DNA from: Streptomyces sp. AP-93
GTDB lineage: Bacteria; Actinomycetota; Actinomycetes; Streptomycetales; Streptomycetaceae
NCBI RefSeq assembly: GCF_022808175.1
Contig: NZ_JALGBX010000015.1
Coordinates: 1-64,000, forward strand
Reading direction: 5' to 3'
DNA: 64,000 nucleotides
The translations under genes and the position numbers were made by a program. Shown here one piece after another: positions 52,122 to 60,808 of this stretch (position 1 is the first letter of the stretch; each line of letters begins with the position of its first letter). The notes beneath the pieces were generated by a model. It made no database searches, was not told where the DNA came from, and saw nothing but the letters and a program-made list of their open reading frames with translations.

Positions 52122-54113
52122 TCAGCGCAGCGGCCGGTGGACATTTTCGCGGGTGGAGGGGCCGGGGGTGGCGTCGGCGATCCACGGGCCGTCGCCGGAG
52201 GGGTCGAGGATGCCCTCCTCCAGCCAGGTGTAGGCGCCGTTCAGGACGCCGGCAACGACCTTGCGGTCCAGGTCGTCGGTGTTGTCCCAGAGCCGCCCGA
52301 AGAGCTCCTCCACGCGGAGCCGGGACTGCCGGCAGAAGGCGTCGGCCAGCTGGTAGGCCTCGCGGCCGTGCTCGCCGGAGGCCCGCAGGTGCTCGGCGCG
52401 CACGCAGGCCGCGCTCATCGCGAAGAGCTCGGCGCCGATGTCGACGATCCGGCCGAGGAACCCCTGCTTGGTCTCCATCCGGCCCTGCCAGCGGGACATG
52501 GCGTAGAAGGTCGACCGGGCGAGTTTGCGCGACCCGCGTTCGACGTAGCGCAGGTGCGTGGCCAGGTCGGGGTGGCCGCTCGGGTGGAAGGCCCGGTAGG
52601 TGCCGGGGACCTGGCCGGCGCCGGTGGCGAGCTGGGGCAGCCAGCGGGCGTAGAATCCGGCGGCGCGGGCGCCCGCCTTCGCCTTGTCGCCGAGTGCCTT
52701 CTCCGGGTCGATGAGGTCGCCGGCCACCGACAGGTGGGCGTCCACGGCCTCGCGGGCGATCAGCAGGTGCATGATCTCGGTGGAGCCCTCGAAGATCCGG
52801 TTGATGCGCAGGTCGCGGAGCATCTGCTCGGCCGGCACGGCCCGCTCGCCGCGGGCGGCGAGGGACTCGGCGGTCTCGAAGCCGCGCCCGCCGCGGATCT
52901 GGACCAGCTCGTCGGCCATCAGGCAGGCCATCTCGGAGCCGTAGAGCTTGGCGAGGGCGGCCTCGATGCGGATGTCGTTGCGGTCCTCGTCGGCCATCTG
53001 GGAGGCCAGGTCGACCACGGCCTCCAGGGCGAAGGTGGTGGCCGCGATGAAGGAGATCTTGGCGCCGACGGCCTCGTGCAGGCCGACCGGCCGGCCCCAC
53101 TGCTCGCGTACGCCGGACCATTCACGGGCGATCTTCAGGCACCACTTCCCCGCGCCCACGCACAGGGCGGGCAGCGACAGCCGGCCGGTGTTCAGGGTGG
53201 TCAGCGCGATCTTCAGGCCGGCGCCCTCGGCGCCGATGCGCTGGGCCGCGGGGACCCTGACGCGGTGGAAGCGGGTGACGCCGTTCTCCAGGCCGCGCAG
53301 GCCCATGAAGGCGTTGCGGTGCTCGACGGTGATGCCCGGCGAGTCGGCCTCGACGACGAAGGCGGTGATCCCGCCGCGGTGGTTCTCGCTCCTGGGGACC
53401 CGGGCCATGACGACGAGCAGGTCCGCGACGACCCCGTTGGTGGTCCAGAGCTTCACGCCGTCCAGGACGTACGCGTCCTCCCCGTCCGGGACCGCCGTGG
53501 TGGCCAGGCGCGCCGGGTCGGAGCCGACGTCCGGCTCGGTGAGGAGGAAGGCGCTGATGGCGGTGGTCGCGCAGCGCGGCAGGTAGGCGTCCTTCTGCTC
53601 CTGCGTGCCGAACATCTTCAGCGGCTGGGGTACGCCGATCGACTGGTGGGCGGAGAGCAGGGCGCCGATGGCCGGGCTGACGGAGCCGACGAGGGCGAGC
53701 GCCTTGTTGTAGTACACCTGGGTGAGGCCGAGGCCGCCGTACTTCGGGTCGATCTTCATGCCGAGCGCGCCGAGCTCCTTGAGCCCGCGCACGGTCTCGT
53801 CGGGGATCTTCGCCTCGCGCTCGATGCGCGCCCCGTCGACGGAGGCCTCGCAGAACTCCCGCAGCCGGGCCAGGAAGGCTTCCCCGCGCCGGACGTCCTC
53901 CTCGGCGGGGAGCGGGTGGGGGTGGATCAGGTCGAGCCGGAACCGTCCGAGGAACAGCTCCTTGGCGAAGCTCGGCCGCTGCCAGTTCTGTTCCCGGGCC
54001 GCTTCCGCGACCTGCCGTGCCTCGCGCTCGGTCACTTTGGGCTGTGCGGGCCGTTCGGGCTGTACGGGCTGTGCGGGCTGGGTGTCACTGTCGCCGGGCT
54101 GTGTTGCGGACAT
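52122..54113 (-). CDS. long-chain-type acyl-CoA dehydrogenase with extended C-terminus
   Basis: A flavoprotein oxidising acyl-CoA in fatty-acid breakdown. The product is 663 residues, much longer than the usual 380, matching the VLCAD/ACAD9 plan with an extra C-terminal helical domain. Signatures: LTEPDVGSDPARLAT, WTTNG, QIRGGRGF and the catalytic-Glu string RIFEGSTEI. ATG 54113 is chosen over GTG 54125 because GAGGTGA lies 8 bp before it. It follows the aldehyde dehydrogenase gene after a terminator. Confidence 0.9.
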   Translation of the reverse strand: MSATQPGDSDTQPAQPVQPERPAQPKVTEREARQVAEAAREQNWQRPSFAKELFLGRFRLDLIHPHPLPAEEDVRRGEAFLARLREFCEASVDGARIEREAKIPDETVRGLKELGALGMKIDPKYGGLGLTQVYYNKALALVGSVSPAIGALLSAHQSIGVPQPLKMFGTQEQKDAYLPRCATTAISAFLLTEPDVGSDPARLATTAVPDGEDAYVLDGVKLWTTNGVVADLLVVMARVPRSENHRGGITAFVVEADSPGITVEHRNAFMGLRGLENGVTRFHRVRVPAAQRIGAEGAGLKIALTTLNTGRLSLPALCVGAGKWCLKIAREWSGVREQWGRPVGLHEAVGAKISFIAATTFALEAVVDLASQMADEDRNDIRIEAALAKLYGSEMACLMADELVQIRGGRGFETAESLAARGERAVPAEQMLRDLRINRIFEGSTEIMHLLIAREAVDAHLSVAGDLIDPEKALGDKAKAGARAAGFYARWLPQLATGAGQVPGTYRAFHPSGHPDLATHLRYVERGSRKLARSTFYAMSRWQGRMETKQGFLGRIVDIGAELFAMSAACVRAEHLRASGEHGREAYQLADAFCRQSRLRVEELFGRLWDNTDDLDRKVVAGVLNGAYTWLEEGILDPSGDGPWIADATPGPSTRENVHRPLR

Positions 54114-54214
54114 GAGGGGGCTCACCTCGCCGCCGAGAGAGGGGGTGCTTACCGGTGGGTGCTACCAGTGAGTCGTACCCGTTTCGGGCGGCGGGGAAGC
54201 GGCGGTAAAAGGGG

Positions 54215-54251
54215 GACGGCCGGAGCCCCCGCACAGTAGGCTCCGGCCGTC
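54215..54251. terminator. 13-bp hairpin after the aldehyde dehydrogenase gene
   Basis: GACGGCCGGAGCC (54215-54227) pairs perfectly with GGCTCCGGCCGTC (54239-54251), 25 bp past the stop. The acyl-CoA dehydrogenase gene beyond it is therefore likely separate. Confidence 0.75.
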
Positions 54252-54275
54252 GGCTTGGTGGCCGTACGAGTTCGG

Positions 54276-55721
54276 TCAGATGTCGAGGCCGCTGAGGACC
54301 AGGACCCGCTCGTAGGTGTAGTCGTCCATCGCGTAGCGCACGCCCTCGCGGCCCACACCGGACTGCTTGACGCCGCCGTAGGGCATCTGGTCGGCGCGGT
54401 AGGACGGGACGTCGCCGACGATCACGCCGCCGACCTCCAGCTCGCGGTGGGCGCGGAACGCGGTCTGGATGTTCCGCGTGAAGACGCCGGCCTGCAGACC
54501 GAACTTCGAGTCGTTGACGGCGGCGAAGGCCTCGTCGGTGTTCTCGACCCGGCGCAGGGTGAGGACCGGTCCGAAGACCTCCTCGGTGGCCAGGGTGACG
54601 CCCGCGGGCACCTCGGAGACGACGGTGGGCTCGTACGAGGCACCCTCGCGCTTGCCGCCCGTGAGCAGCTTGGCTCCGGCGGCCACGGCCTCGTCGACCC
54701 AGGACTCGACGCGCCTGGCGGCGTCCTCGGAGACGAGGGGGCCGACGTCGGTGGCGGAGTCGTTCGGGTCGCCGGTGACCTGCTCGCGGACCTTGGCGAC
54801 GACCTTCTCGACGAGGCGGTCGTAGACCGTCGCGTCGGCGATCACGCGCTGCACGCCGATGCAGGACTGGCCGGCCTGGTAGTTCGAGAAGGTCGCGATG
54901 CGGGTCGCGGCCCAGTCGAGGTCGGCCTCGGAGGACCAGTCCTCCAGGACCACGGCCGCGGCGTTGCCGCCGAGCTCCAGGGTGCAGTGCTTGTGGGGCA
55001 CGGCCTGCTGGATGGCGTAGCCGACCTTGTCGGAACCGGTGAAGGAGATGACGGGCAGGCGCTCGTCCTTGACCAGCTCCGGCATCTTGTCGTTGGCGAC
55101 GGGGAGCACGGACCAGGAACCGGCCGGCAGGTCGGTCTCGGCGAGCAGCTCGCCGAGGATCAGACCGGAGAGCGGGGTGGCCGGGGCCGGCTTCAGGATG
55201 ATCGGCGCGCCGACGGCGATGGCGGGGGCCACCTTGTGGGCGCACAGGTTCAGCGGGAAGTTGAAGGGCGCGATGCCCAGGACCGGACCCTTGACGAAGC
55301 GGCGGGTCAGGGCCAGACGGCCGACGCCGCCGGCGTCGGTGTCCAGGCGCTGGGCCTCTCCGCCGTTGAAGCGGCGGGCCTCTTCGGAGGCGAAGCGGAA
55401 CACGGACACCGCACGGCCGACCTCACCGCGGGCCCACTTGATGGGCTTGCCGTTCTCGGCGGAGATCAGCAGCGCGATCTCCTCGGTGCGCTCGGCGAGC
55501 CGGCGGGCGACGTGGGCCAGGGCCTCGGCGCGTACGTGGGCCGGGGTCGCGGAGAACTCCGCCGTCACGGCGTAGGCGGCGGCGACGGCCTCCTCGACCT
55601 GGGCGTCGGTCGGGACGCTCACGGTACCGACGAGGCGGCCGTCCCACGGGGAGTGGACGTCGAAGCTGTCGTCGCCCGTGGCCTGGCGGCCGGCGAGCCA
55701 GAAGGCGTGGGTGGAAGTCAT
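54276..55721 (-). CDS. NAD(P)-dependent aldehyde dehydrogenase, possibly succinate-semialdehyde dehydrogenase
   Basis: The product is 481 residues: cofactor-binding APFNFPLNLCAHK and SFTGSDKVG, catalytic Glu249 (LELGG) and Cys287 (GQSCIGV). The substrate is inferred: a PucR-type regulator lies upstream on the same strand and a gabT-type aminotransferase at 60809, so oxidation of succinic semialdehyde from GABA is the simplest role. Another omega-amino-acid-derived aldehyde is possible. Start ATG 55721. Between it and the regulator is a 0.7-kb repeat-filled gap. Confidence 0.88.
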   Translation of the reverse strand: MTSTHAFWLAGRQATGDDSFDVHSPWDGRLVGTVSVPTDAQVEEAVAAAYAVTAEFSATPAHVRAEALAHVARRLAERTEEIALLISAENGKPIKWARGEVGRAVSVFRFASEEARRFNGGEAQRLDTDAGGVGRLALTRRFVKGPVLGIAPFNFPLNLCAHKVAPAIAVGAPIILKPAPATPLSGLILGELLAETDLPAGSWSVLPVANDKMPELVKDERLPVISFTGSDKVGYAIQQAVPHKHCTLELGGNAAAVVLEDWSSEADLDWAATRIATFSNYQAGQSCIGVQRVIADATVYDRLVEKVVAKVREQVTGDPNDSATDVGPLVSEDAARRVESWVDEAVAAGAKLLTGGKREGASYEPTVVSEVPAGVTLATEEVFGPVLTLRRVENTDEAFAAVNDSKFGLQAGVFTRNIQTAFRAHRELEVGGVIVGDVPSYRADQMPYGGVKQSGVGREGVRYAMDDYTYERVLVLSGLDI

Positions 55722-55969
55722 GCTGATCCCGGCCCTTCGGAGTGTGTGCGGTGGGTCCTTGTCCCCTCCACCGTAGGACTCCGCCGGGGTTTCGGCGTTT
55801 GTCCGGGGTGGAGTACGTGCGTGGCGCGGCGCGCCGCTTTGTCAGTGTCGGGGGTGGCCCGGCCCGTGCGGGGCCCTGCCGGGGGCTTGTGCGGGGGGTC
55901 CGTGCGGGCCCCGCCGGAGCTTGTACGGGGGTCCGTGCAGGCCTGGCTGCGCCGCGCGCGAGCGGCCGC

Positions 55970-56165
55970 TGCCGCGGGGCGAGGTCCCCGCTGCGGCCCT
56001 TGCCGCTGCGCGGGACGGAGTCCCACAGCAACCCCTGCCGCCGCCCGGGGCGGAGCCCCACAACCACCCCTGCCGCCGCCCAGAGCGGAGCCCCACAGCA
56101 ACCCCTGCCGCTGCCCGGGACGGAGTCCCATCTGCGGCCCTTGCCGCTGCGCGGGGCAAGTCCCC
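55970..56165. repeat. 35-bp tandem array, five or six units
   Basis: Units start near 56001, 56036, 56071, 56106 and 56142, with a diverged one before. Each has TGCCGCYGCCCGGGRCGG followed by AGYCCCA, and GGGGCGGAGCCCC can fold into a small stem. Units differ by a few substitutions. Confidence 0.85.
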
Positions 56166-56178
56166 TACCCGCCCTTCG

Positions 56179-56352
56179 ACCGTTCCCCGGGCTCCGCCCG
56201 GACCCCTGGGGCTCCGCCCCAGACCCCGCTCCTCAAACGCCGGAGGGGCTGATTTGGCCGGCGTCAGCCTGTACGTGGCGGCCGCTCCGGGCGGAATCAG
56301 CCCCTCCGGCGTTTGAGGAGCGGGGGTCCGGGGGCTGGTCCCCGGGAACGGT
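56179..56352. repeat. long inverted repeat with 31-bp perfect inner arms
   Basis: Inner arms 56224-56254 and 56295-56325 are exact complements (core CTCCTCAAACGCCGGAGG). Outer arms start ACCGTTCCC on both strands. About 40 bp form the loop. It belongs to the family seen at 42984-43110. It lies 77 bp past the regulator's stop and probably terminates that gene. Confidence 0.85.
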
Positions 56353-56428
56353 GCCGCACGCGGCAAGGGGTCCGGGCGGAGGGCGGGTGGGGGACGGGGC
56401 CCCGCGCAAGCGGACGGGCGGCCGGGGG

Positions 56429-58009
56429 TTACGCCGGGGCGGATGTGGCCTTCAGGGCGAGCCAGAGCTCCATGCGGACGTCCGGGTCGTCCAGGGAGCG
56501 GCCGAGGATCTCCTCCACCCGCCGCATCCGGTAGCGCAGCGTGTGCCGGTGGACTCCGAGGTCGGCCGCCGCCGCGTCCCACTGGCCGTGGCGGGAGAGC
56601 CAGGCCTGGAGGGAGGCCACCAGGTCGCCCCGGCCCTTCTCGTCGTGCTCGCGCAGCGCCCGCAGCGTGCCGTCCGCGAAGGCGCGTACCGCGTCGTCGG
56701 CGAGCAGGGGGAGGACCGAGCCCGCCGCCAGGTCCTCGTGTTCGACCATGGGGCGGCCGCGCCGCCGGGCCACGGCCAGGGCCTGGTCGGCCTGTTTGAA
56801 GGCCGCCGCCACGCCGGAGGCCACCGCGGGCGCCGACAGGCCGAGGACCAGCTCGTCCGGCTCCGGTTCGCCCGCCTCCCGGCCGCGCCGCGATTCCAGG
56901 GCCTCCGCGTGTTCCGCGCACGCCTGGACCGCCGAGCCCCCGTCGGCCGCCAGGACCACGAGCCGGCCGGGCTCCGGCACCACCAGCAGGGTCTCCCCCG
57001 TGCGCGCCGCCGCCGATTCCACGGCGTCGGCCAGCAGCGCCAGGCCCTCCGGCTGGGCCGTGCCCGCCAGGGCCGGTTCCGCCACGAGGATCCGGAAGGG
57101 GGCGTCGAGCAGGGCTCCGTACAGGTCCCCGGCCACGGCCTGGGCGTGCTCCGCCTGGCCGGCGAGCAGCATGCGCAGCACGGCGGCGCCGAGCCGGGAC
57201 TCCGCGTCGTGCAGGGAGCGGGAGCGCTCGGTGGTGAGGGTCAGCAGGGCCACCGCGGAGTGGACGGCGTACCGCTCCGCCGTGCCGAGCGGGGCCCCGG
57301 TGCCGACCGCGAGGGCTCCGCGGGCCCGCCGCCCGGTGCCCAGCGACTGGAGTTCGACGCGGTCCTCGGAGCCGCCGACCACGGCGCTGGCCGGGGCGGG
57401 CCGCTCCCGCAGCCGTTCCACGTCGGGGGTGAGCCGGGCGGCCCGGCGCGCGGCCCAGTCGGGCGCGGCCGCGACGACGGCGCCCGAGGTGTCGTACAGG
57501 GCGGCCCAGCCGTGCACGTGCGCCGCCAGCTTCGTCAGCAGTTCGGCGGGCCCGTCGGCGGACAGCGCGGCCCGGGTCAGCTCGCGCTGCGCCTCGAAGC
57601 CGGCGGTCACGGCCCGGTACTGGTCGGCGGCGAGGGCGGCGGAGACGGCCTTGCTGATGGCGAGGAACGGGGTGCGCCGGGGCACCTCCAGCAGCGGCAG
57701 GTCCTCGGCGCGGGCGGCTTCGACCAGGGCCTCGGGCACGGCGTCGTAGTTGACGCCGATGGCGAAGCCGATGCCGACGACTCCGGCCGCCGCGAGCCTG
57801 CGGACGTAGCGCCGCATCTCCTCGGGGTCCTCCGCGTCCAGCTTCATCGCGGTGATGAGGAGGAGCTCCCCGCCCTCCATGTACGGCACGGGGTCGGCGA
57901 GCTCACTGACGTGGGCCCAGCGCACGGGGGTGTCGAGGCGGCCCTCCCCGGCCCGGACGCTGAGTTTGAGCGCCGAGTGCTGGACGAGCGAGGCGAGGGT
58001 GAGCGGCAT
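56429..58009 (-). CDS. PucR-family transcriptional regulator
   Basis: A 526-residue protein. The N-terminal PucR sensor domain (PLTLASLVQHSALKL, VRWAHVSELADPVPYMEGGELLL) covers about 1-130. A middle domain related to GGDEF folds follows, and the C-terminal HTH_30 motif reads LGVHRHTLRYRMRRVEEILG. PucR-type activators commonly control purine or amino-acid catabolism and often sense metabolites. Neighbouring aldehyde dehydrogenase and gabT genes make control of GABA use likely. ATG 58009. Confidence 0.9.
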   Translation of the reverse strand: MPLTLASLVQHSALKLSVRAGEGRLDTPVRWAHVSELADPVPYMEGGELLLITAMKLDAEDPEEMRRYVRRLAAAGVVGIGFAIGVNYDAVPEALVEAARAEDLPLLEVPRRTPFLAISKAVSAALAADQYRAVTAGFEAQRELTRAALSADGPAELLTKLAAHVHGWAALYDTSGAVVAAAPDWAARRAARLTPDVERLRERPAPASAVVGGSEDRVELQSLGTGRRARGALAVGTGAPLGTAERYAVHSAVALLTLTTERSRSLHDAESRLGAAVLRMLLAGQAEHAQAVAGDLYGALLDAPFRILVAEPALAGTAQPEGLALLADAVESAAARTGETLLVVPEPGRLVVLAADGGSAVQACAEHAEALESRRGREAGEPEPDELVLGLSAPAVASGVAAAFKQADQALAVARRRGRPMVEHEDLAAGSVLPLLADDAVRAFADGTLRALREHDEKGRGDLVASLQAWLSRHGQWDAAAADLGVHRHTLRYRMRRVEEILGRSLDDPDVRMELWLALKATSAPA

Positions 58010-58149
58010 GGGTACCGGGGCGCCTTAGGGAGAGGAGGGGTTCGGCGGCGATGTGCCGACGGAGGATTCTCGCCGTGGACCACCACCGCGGTTTTCGCCG
58101 TGTCGTATGAACGGCTCCCCTTGATTCTGCCACCCCGTACGGGTTCGCT

Positions 58150-58258
58150 CCGTCCGGCCGCCGTCCCTCGCCATCCGGTCGCCATCCGGTCGCCGTCCCT
58201 CGCCCTCCCTCGCCGTCCGGTCGCCGTCCGGCCGCCGCCCGGCCGCCGCTTCGACCGT
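58150..58258. repeat. 10-11-bp short tandem repeats between two genes
   Basis: CGCCRTCCGGT and CGCCSTCCCT units alternate about ten times in the gap between the membrane ATPase stop (58265) and the regulator start (58009). The other half of this gap (58010-58150) should hold the regulator's promoter; none stands out. Confidence 0.65.
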
Positions 58259-58264
58259 CCCGGC

Positions 58265-60523
58265 TCAGTCCCGGCCCCCGAGCCGCACCAGCAGCGGGGC
58301 GGCCCGCTCGCCGCGGACGGAGGTGAGGGAGAGCACGGCGTGGCCGGGCGGCACCACGTGCGCCAGGTCGGAGGCCGACCAGCGCTCCCGCTCCACCTGG
58401 CGCACGGTCACGGCGTCCGTGGTGACCGCCTTGCCGGAGACCAGCTTCCGGAAGGCGTGGATGGCCCGGGTGAGGGGCTGGTCGGCGAAGACCGTCCGGT
58501 GGGTGACGTCGCGGGTCTCCACCCATTCGGTGCCCCAGGTCTCCGCGAACCGCTTGCCGTCCCAGGTGGTCACCCCGGAGAAGGCCATCCGGCAGCCCAC
58601 GGCCCCGAGCAGCGGGGTGCGCAGGGCTTCCGGTACGTCGTCCAGGGTGCGCAGCGTGAGCAGGACGCCCGCGTTGGCCGAGCGGAGCCGCTGGATGCCG
58701 CGCACCGCTTCCGCGGTGAGGGTGTGGGAGGCGTCGTCGAAGGCGAGGAGCGCGAAGAGCGAGCGGTCGGTGCGGGCGGCGGCAGCGGCGTTGAACTGGG
58801 CGAGCAGCAGCCGGGCCAGCATCCGGGAGGCGTCGGCGTGCCCGCGCTCGGGAAGGTCCACGCGGACCCGCAGCGGATGCTCCAGGGCCCGCAGGGAGAA
58901 CGGCCGCCCGGGGCCGTCGGTGTCGATGGCCGCCACGTTGAAGAACCCGGCGAAGGCGGGCCGGTCCAGCAGCGCGACCCGGTCGGCGAGGGCCGGTCCC
59001 GGGTCGGCGGGGGCGCCGTGCTGGCGTTCGCGCGCGTCGAGCTCGCGGAGCATCCGCTGCTGCCCGGCGGCCTCCAGGGCCTCTCGCAGGGCGGCGAGGG
59101 CCACGGGCACGCGGTCGAGCAGTTCCCGCAGCTCGGGCACGGCGGGGAAGCGGCCGTACGCGGCCCGGAACGGCCCGAGGAGCTGGGCGAGGGCGGTGGC
59201 GGCGCGGCGTACGTCGATCCCCGGCAGGTCGCCCACGAACCCCTCCGCGAGGAGCATGGCGGCCTCGTCGGGGTCGGTGGCGCCGCCGTAGAGGTCGAGG
59301 TCGTAGACGGAGTCGGGATCGCCGACGCGGACGACGACGTCGTAGCCCGTATCGGGTCCGAGGGCGGTGCCGGCGGAGGCGACCACGACGACGGCGGCCT
59401 GGCCGGCCAGCGCCTGCAGGGCCAGCGACTCCACGACGGGGCGGACCAGGCGGGAGGTCTTGCCCGCGCCGGAGGGGCCGATGGCGAGCAGCGAGGTGCC
59501 GAGGACCGCCGGGTCGAGGGCGAGGCCGCTGCCGCGGCGGGCGTACGGGTTGCGCTCGCCGTCCTGGACGGTGCCGAGCAGCACCTGCCGGGCGAGCAGG
59601 TCGTGCCGGGCGGCGCGGACGGGCAGATCGCGCGCCCCCGACGGGTGGACGCAGGCCCCGGCCCCCTTGTCCCGCACGGCGTCGGCGAAGGCCCGCGCCC
59701 GCGAGGGGTCGGCCCGTACGGTCTCCCAGGCGCGGCCGATCCGCACGTGATCCACGTCGTTCATCCGCCCGGCCCGCGCCTCCGCCCCCAGCCGGTCGGC
59801 CACCTCCACCAGCCCGGCGGCCCGCACGTCGGCCCAGGCCGCGGGATCGTCGGGGCCGCCGGGCTCCACCGGCCGCGGCGCCGGGACCTCGGCCCGCGCC
59901 GCGCGGCCGCCGGGCAGGATCCGGCGGGCCAGCTCGGGCCAGCGGCCGAGGCGGCCGAAGCCGATGGCGAGGGTCGCCGCGACGATGGCGTACCAGATGT
60001 AGGAGGCGACGACGGAGGGGAGCGTCCCGGCCCAGGAGTCGGGGGTGAACATGTAGAGCGGCCAGAGCCAGAAGCCGCCGAGGTAGCCGTTCCAGAGGAG
60101 GGACCACAGCAGCAGCCCGGCCAGCAGGGAGATGAGCGCCCCGCTGACCAGCTGGCGGGTCGGGGTGACCTCGGGCTCCTGCGCGGCACGGGGGACGTGC
60201 CCGTACGACCAGACGCCGGGGCCGGCGGCCGGGCGAGGGACGCGCAGCCAGTCGGCGAGGGTGGGGCCCACCGCGGGGCCCGCCGACGGACCTCCCGCCC
60301 GGCCTCCCGCCGCGCCTCCCTCCGCGCCTCCGGCCTGGCCTCCCGCCGTACCTCCGGCCGGGCCCGGCACCGCCCCGACGGCCGTTACCGGCGCCGGGGC
60401 GTGGGCGGGCTTCGGCGGGAGGCCCTGGATCCCCGGGAGCCCGGGGGGCCCGGCCGGGCGCGGGACGTGCCCGGTGCCGAACGGTGTCCGCCGCTCCCCG
60501 CCGTGCGTGCCGTCGGTGTCCAT
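58265..60523 (-). CDS. membrane-anchored P-loop ATPase (VirD4/TraD- or HerA-like)
   Basis: A 752-residue protein. About 120 Gly/Pro/Ala-rich residues are followed by two or three membrane segments (about 125-195), then a cytoplasmic ATPase with Walker A GPSGAGKTS and Walker B FALLAFDDA, and a late TTDAVTVRQVERERW stretch. The layout resembles coupling-type ATPases that act on DNA or protein, yet no conjugation or secretion partner is adjacent. I know it as a conserved streptomycete gene near gabT with no established role. ATG 60523 (GGGGCAGGGG before it) was preferred over the upstream frame extension. Confidence 0.82.
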   Translation of the reverse strand: MDTDGTHGGERRTPFGTGHVPRPAGPPGLPGIQGLPPKPAHAPAPVTAVGAVPGPAGGTAGGQAGGAEGGAAGGRAGGPSAGPAVGPTLADWLRVPRPAAGPGVWSYGHVPRAAQEPEVTPTRQLVSGALISLLAGLLLWSLLWNGYLGGFWLWPLYMFTPDSWAGTLPSVVASYIWYAIVAATLAIGFGRLGRWPELARRILPGGRAARAEVPAPRPVEPGGPDDPAAWADVRAAGLVEVADRLGAEARAGRMNDVDHVRIGRAWETVRADPSRARAFADAVRDKGAGACVHPSGARDLPVRAARHDLLARQVLLGTVQDGERNPYARRGSGLALDPAVLGTSLLAIGPSGAGKTSRLVRPVVESLALQALAGQAAVVVVASAGTALGPDTGYDVVVRVGDPDSVYDLDLYGGATDPDEAAMLLAEGFVGDLPGIDVRRAATALAQLLGPFRAAYGRFPAVPELRELLDRVPVALAALREALEAAGQQRMLRELDARERQHGAPADPGPALADRVALLDRPAFAGFFNVAAIDTDGPGRPFSLRALEHPLRVRVDLPERGHADASRMLARLLLAQFNAAAAARTDRSLFALLAFDDASHTLTAEAVRGIQRLRSANAGVLLTLRTLDDVPEALRTPLLGAVGCRMAFSGVTTWDGKRFAETWGTEWVETRDVTHRTVFADQPLTRAIHAFRKLVSGKAVTTDAVTVRQVERERWSASDLAHVVPPGHAVLSLTSVRGERAAPLLVRLGGRD

Positions 60524-60808
60524 GAACCCCTGCCCCCTGCCCGTTACCGCGCTGCGCTGCAACTCCGCTGCCACTGCCCTGCACTGGCCCTGCACTGGCC
60601 CTGCGCGCTCAATCTAGTGGCCGTCGCCGCCCCGCGGCCCGTACCCGGTCATGATCCACAAGACATGCGCGGATTCCTTCCTATGGCCGTCACGGACAAG
60701 GACACGCGGGCACCACTCCCGAACGGAGCATGCAGGACCACGCCTCCCGGGCCTAGCCTGCGGACAAAGACACAAGTGCGTCCGAAAACACCCCCCAGGA
60801 GCCCCCCT

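Larger units (their letters stand above)
55722..56428. other. 0.7-kb intergenic region filled with repeats
   Basis: No gene. From left to right: about 240 bp of unremarkable GC-rich sequence carrying the aldehyde dehydrogenase promoter; a 35-bp tandem array (about 55970-56165); the long inverted repeat 56179-56352; and a short GC-rich stretch before the regulator's stop. Confidence 0.8.

Noticed and set aside
55970..56165. Possible CRISPR array (35-bp repeats)
   Set aside because: Direct tandem units with no unique spacers and no cas genes.
55742..60808. Giant open frame reading into gabT
   Set aside because: It runs antisense through the regulator and ATPase genes; gabT begins at ATG 60809 with its own ribosome site.
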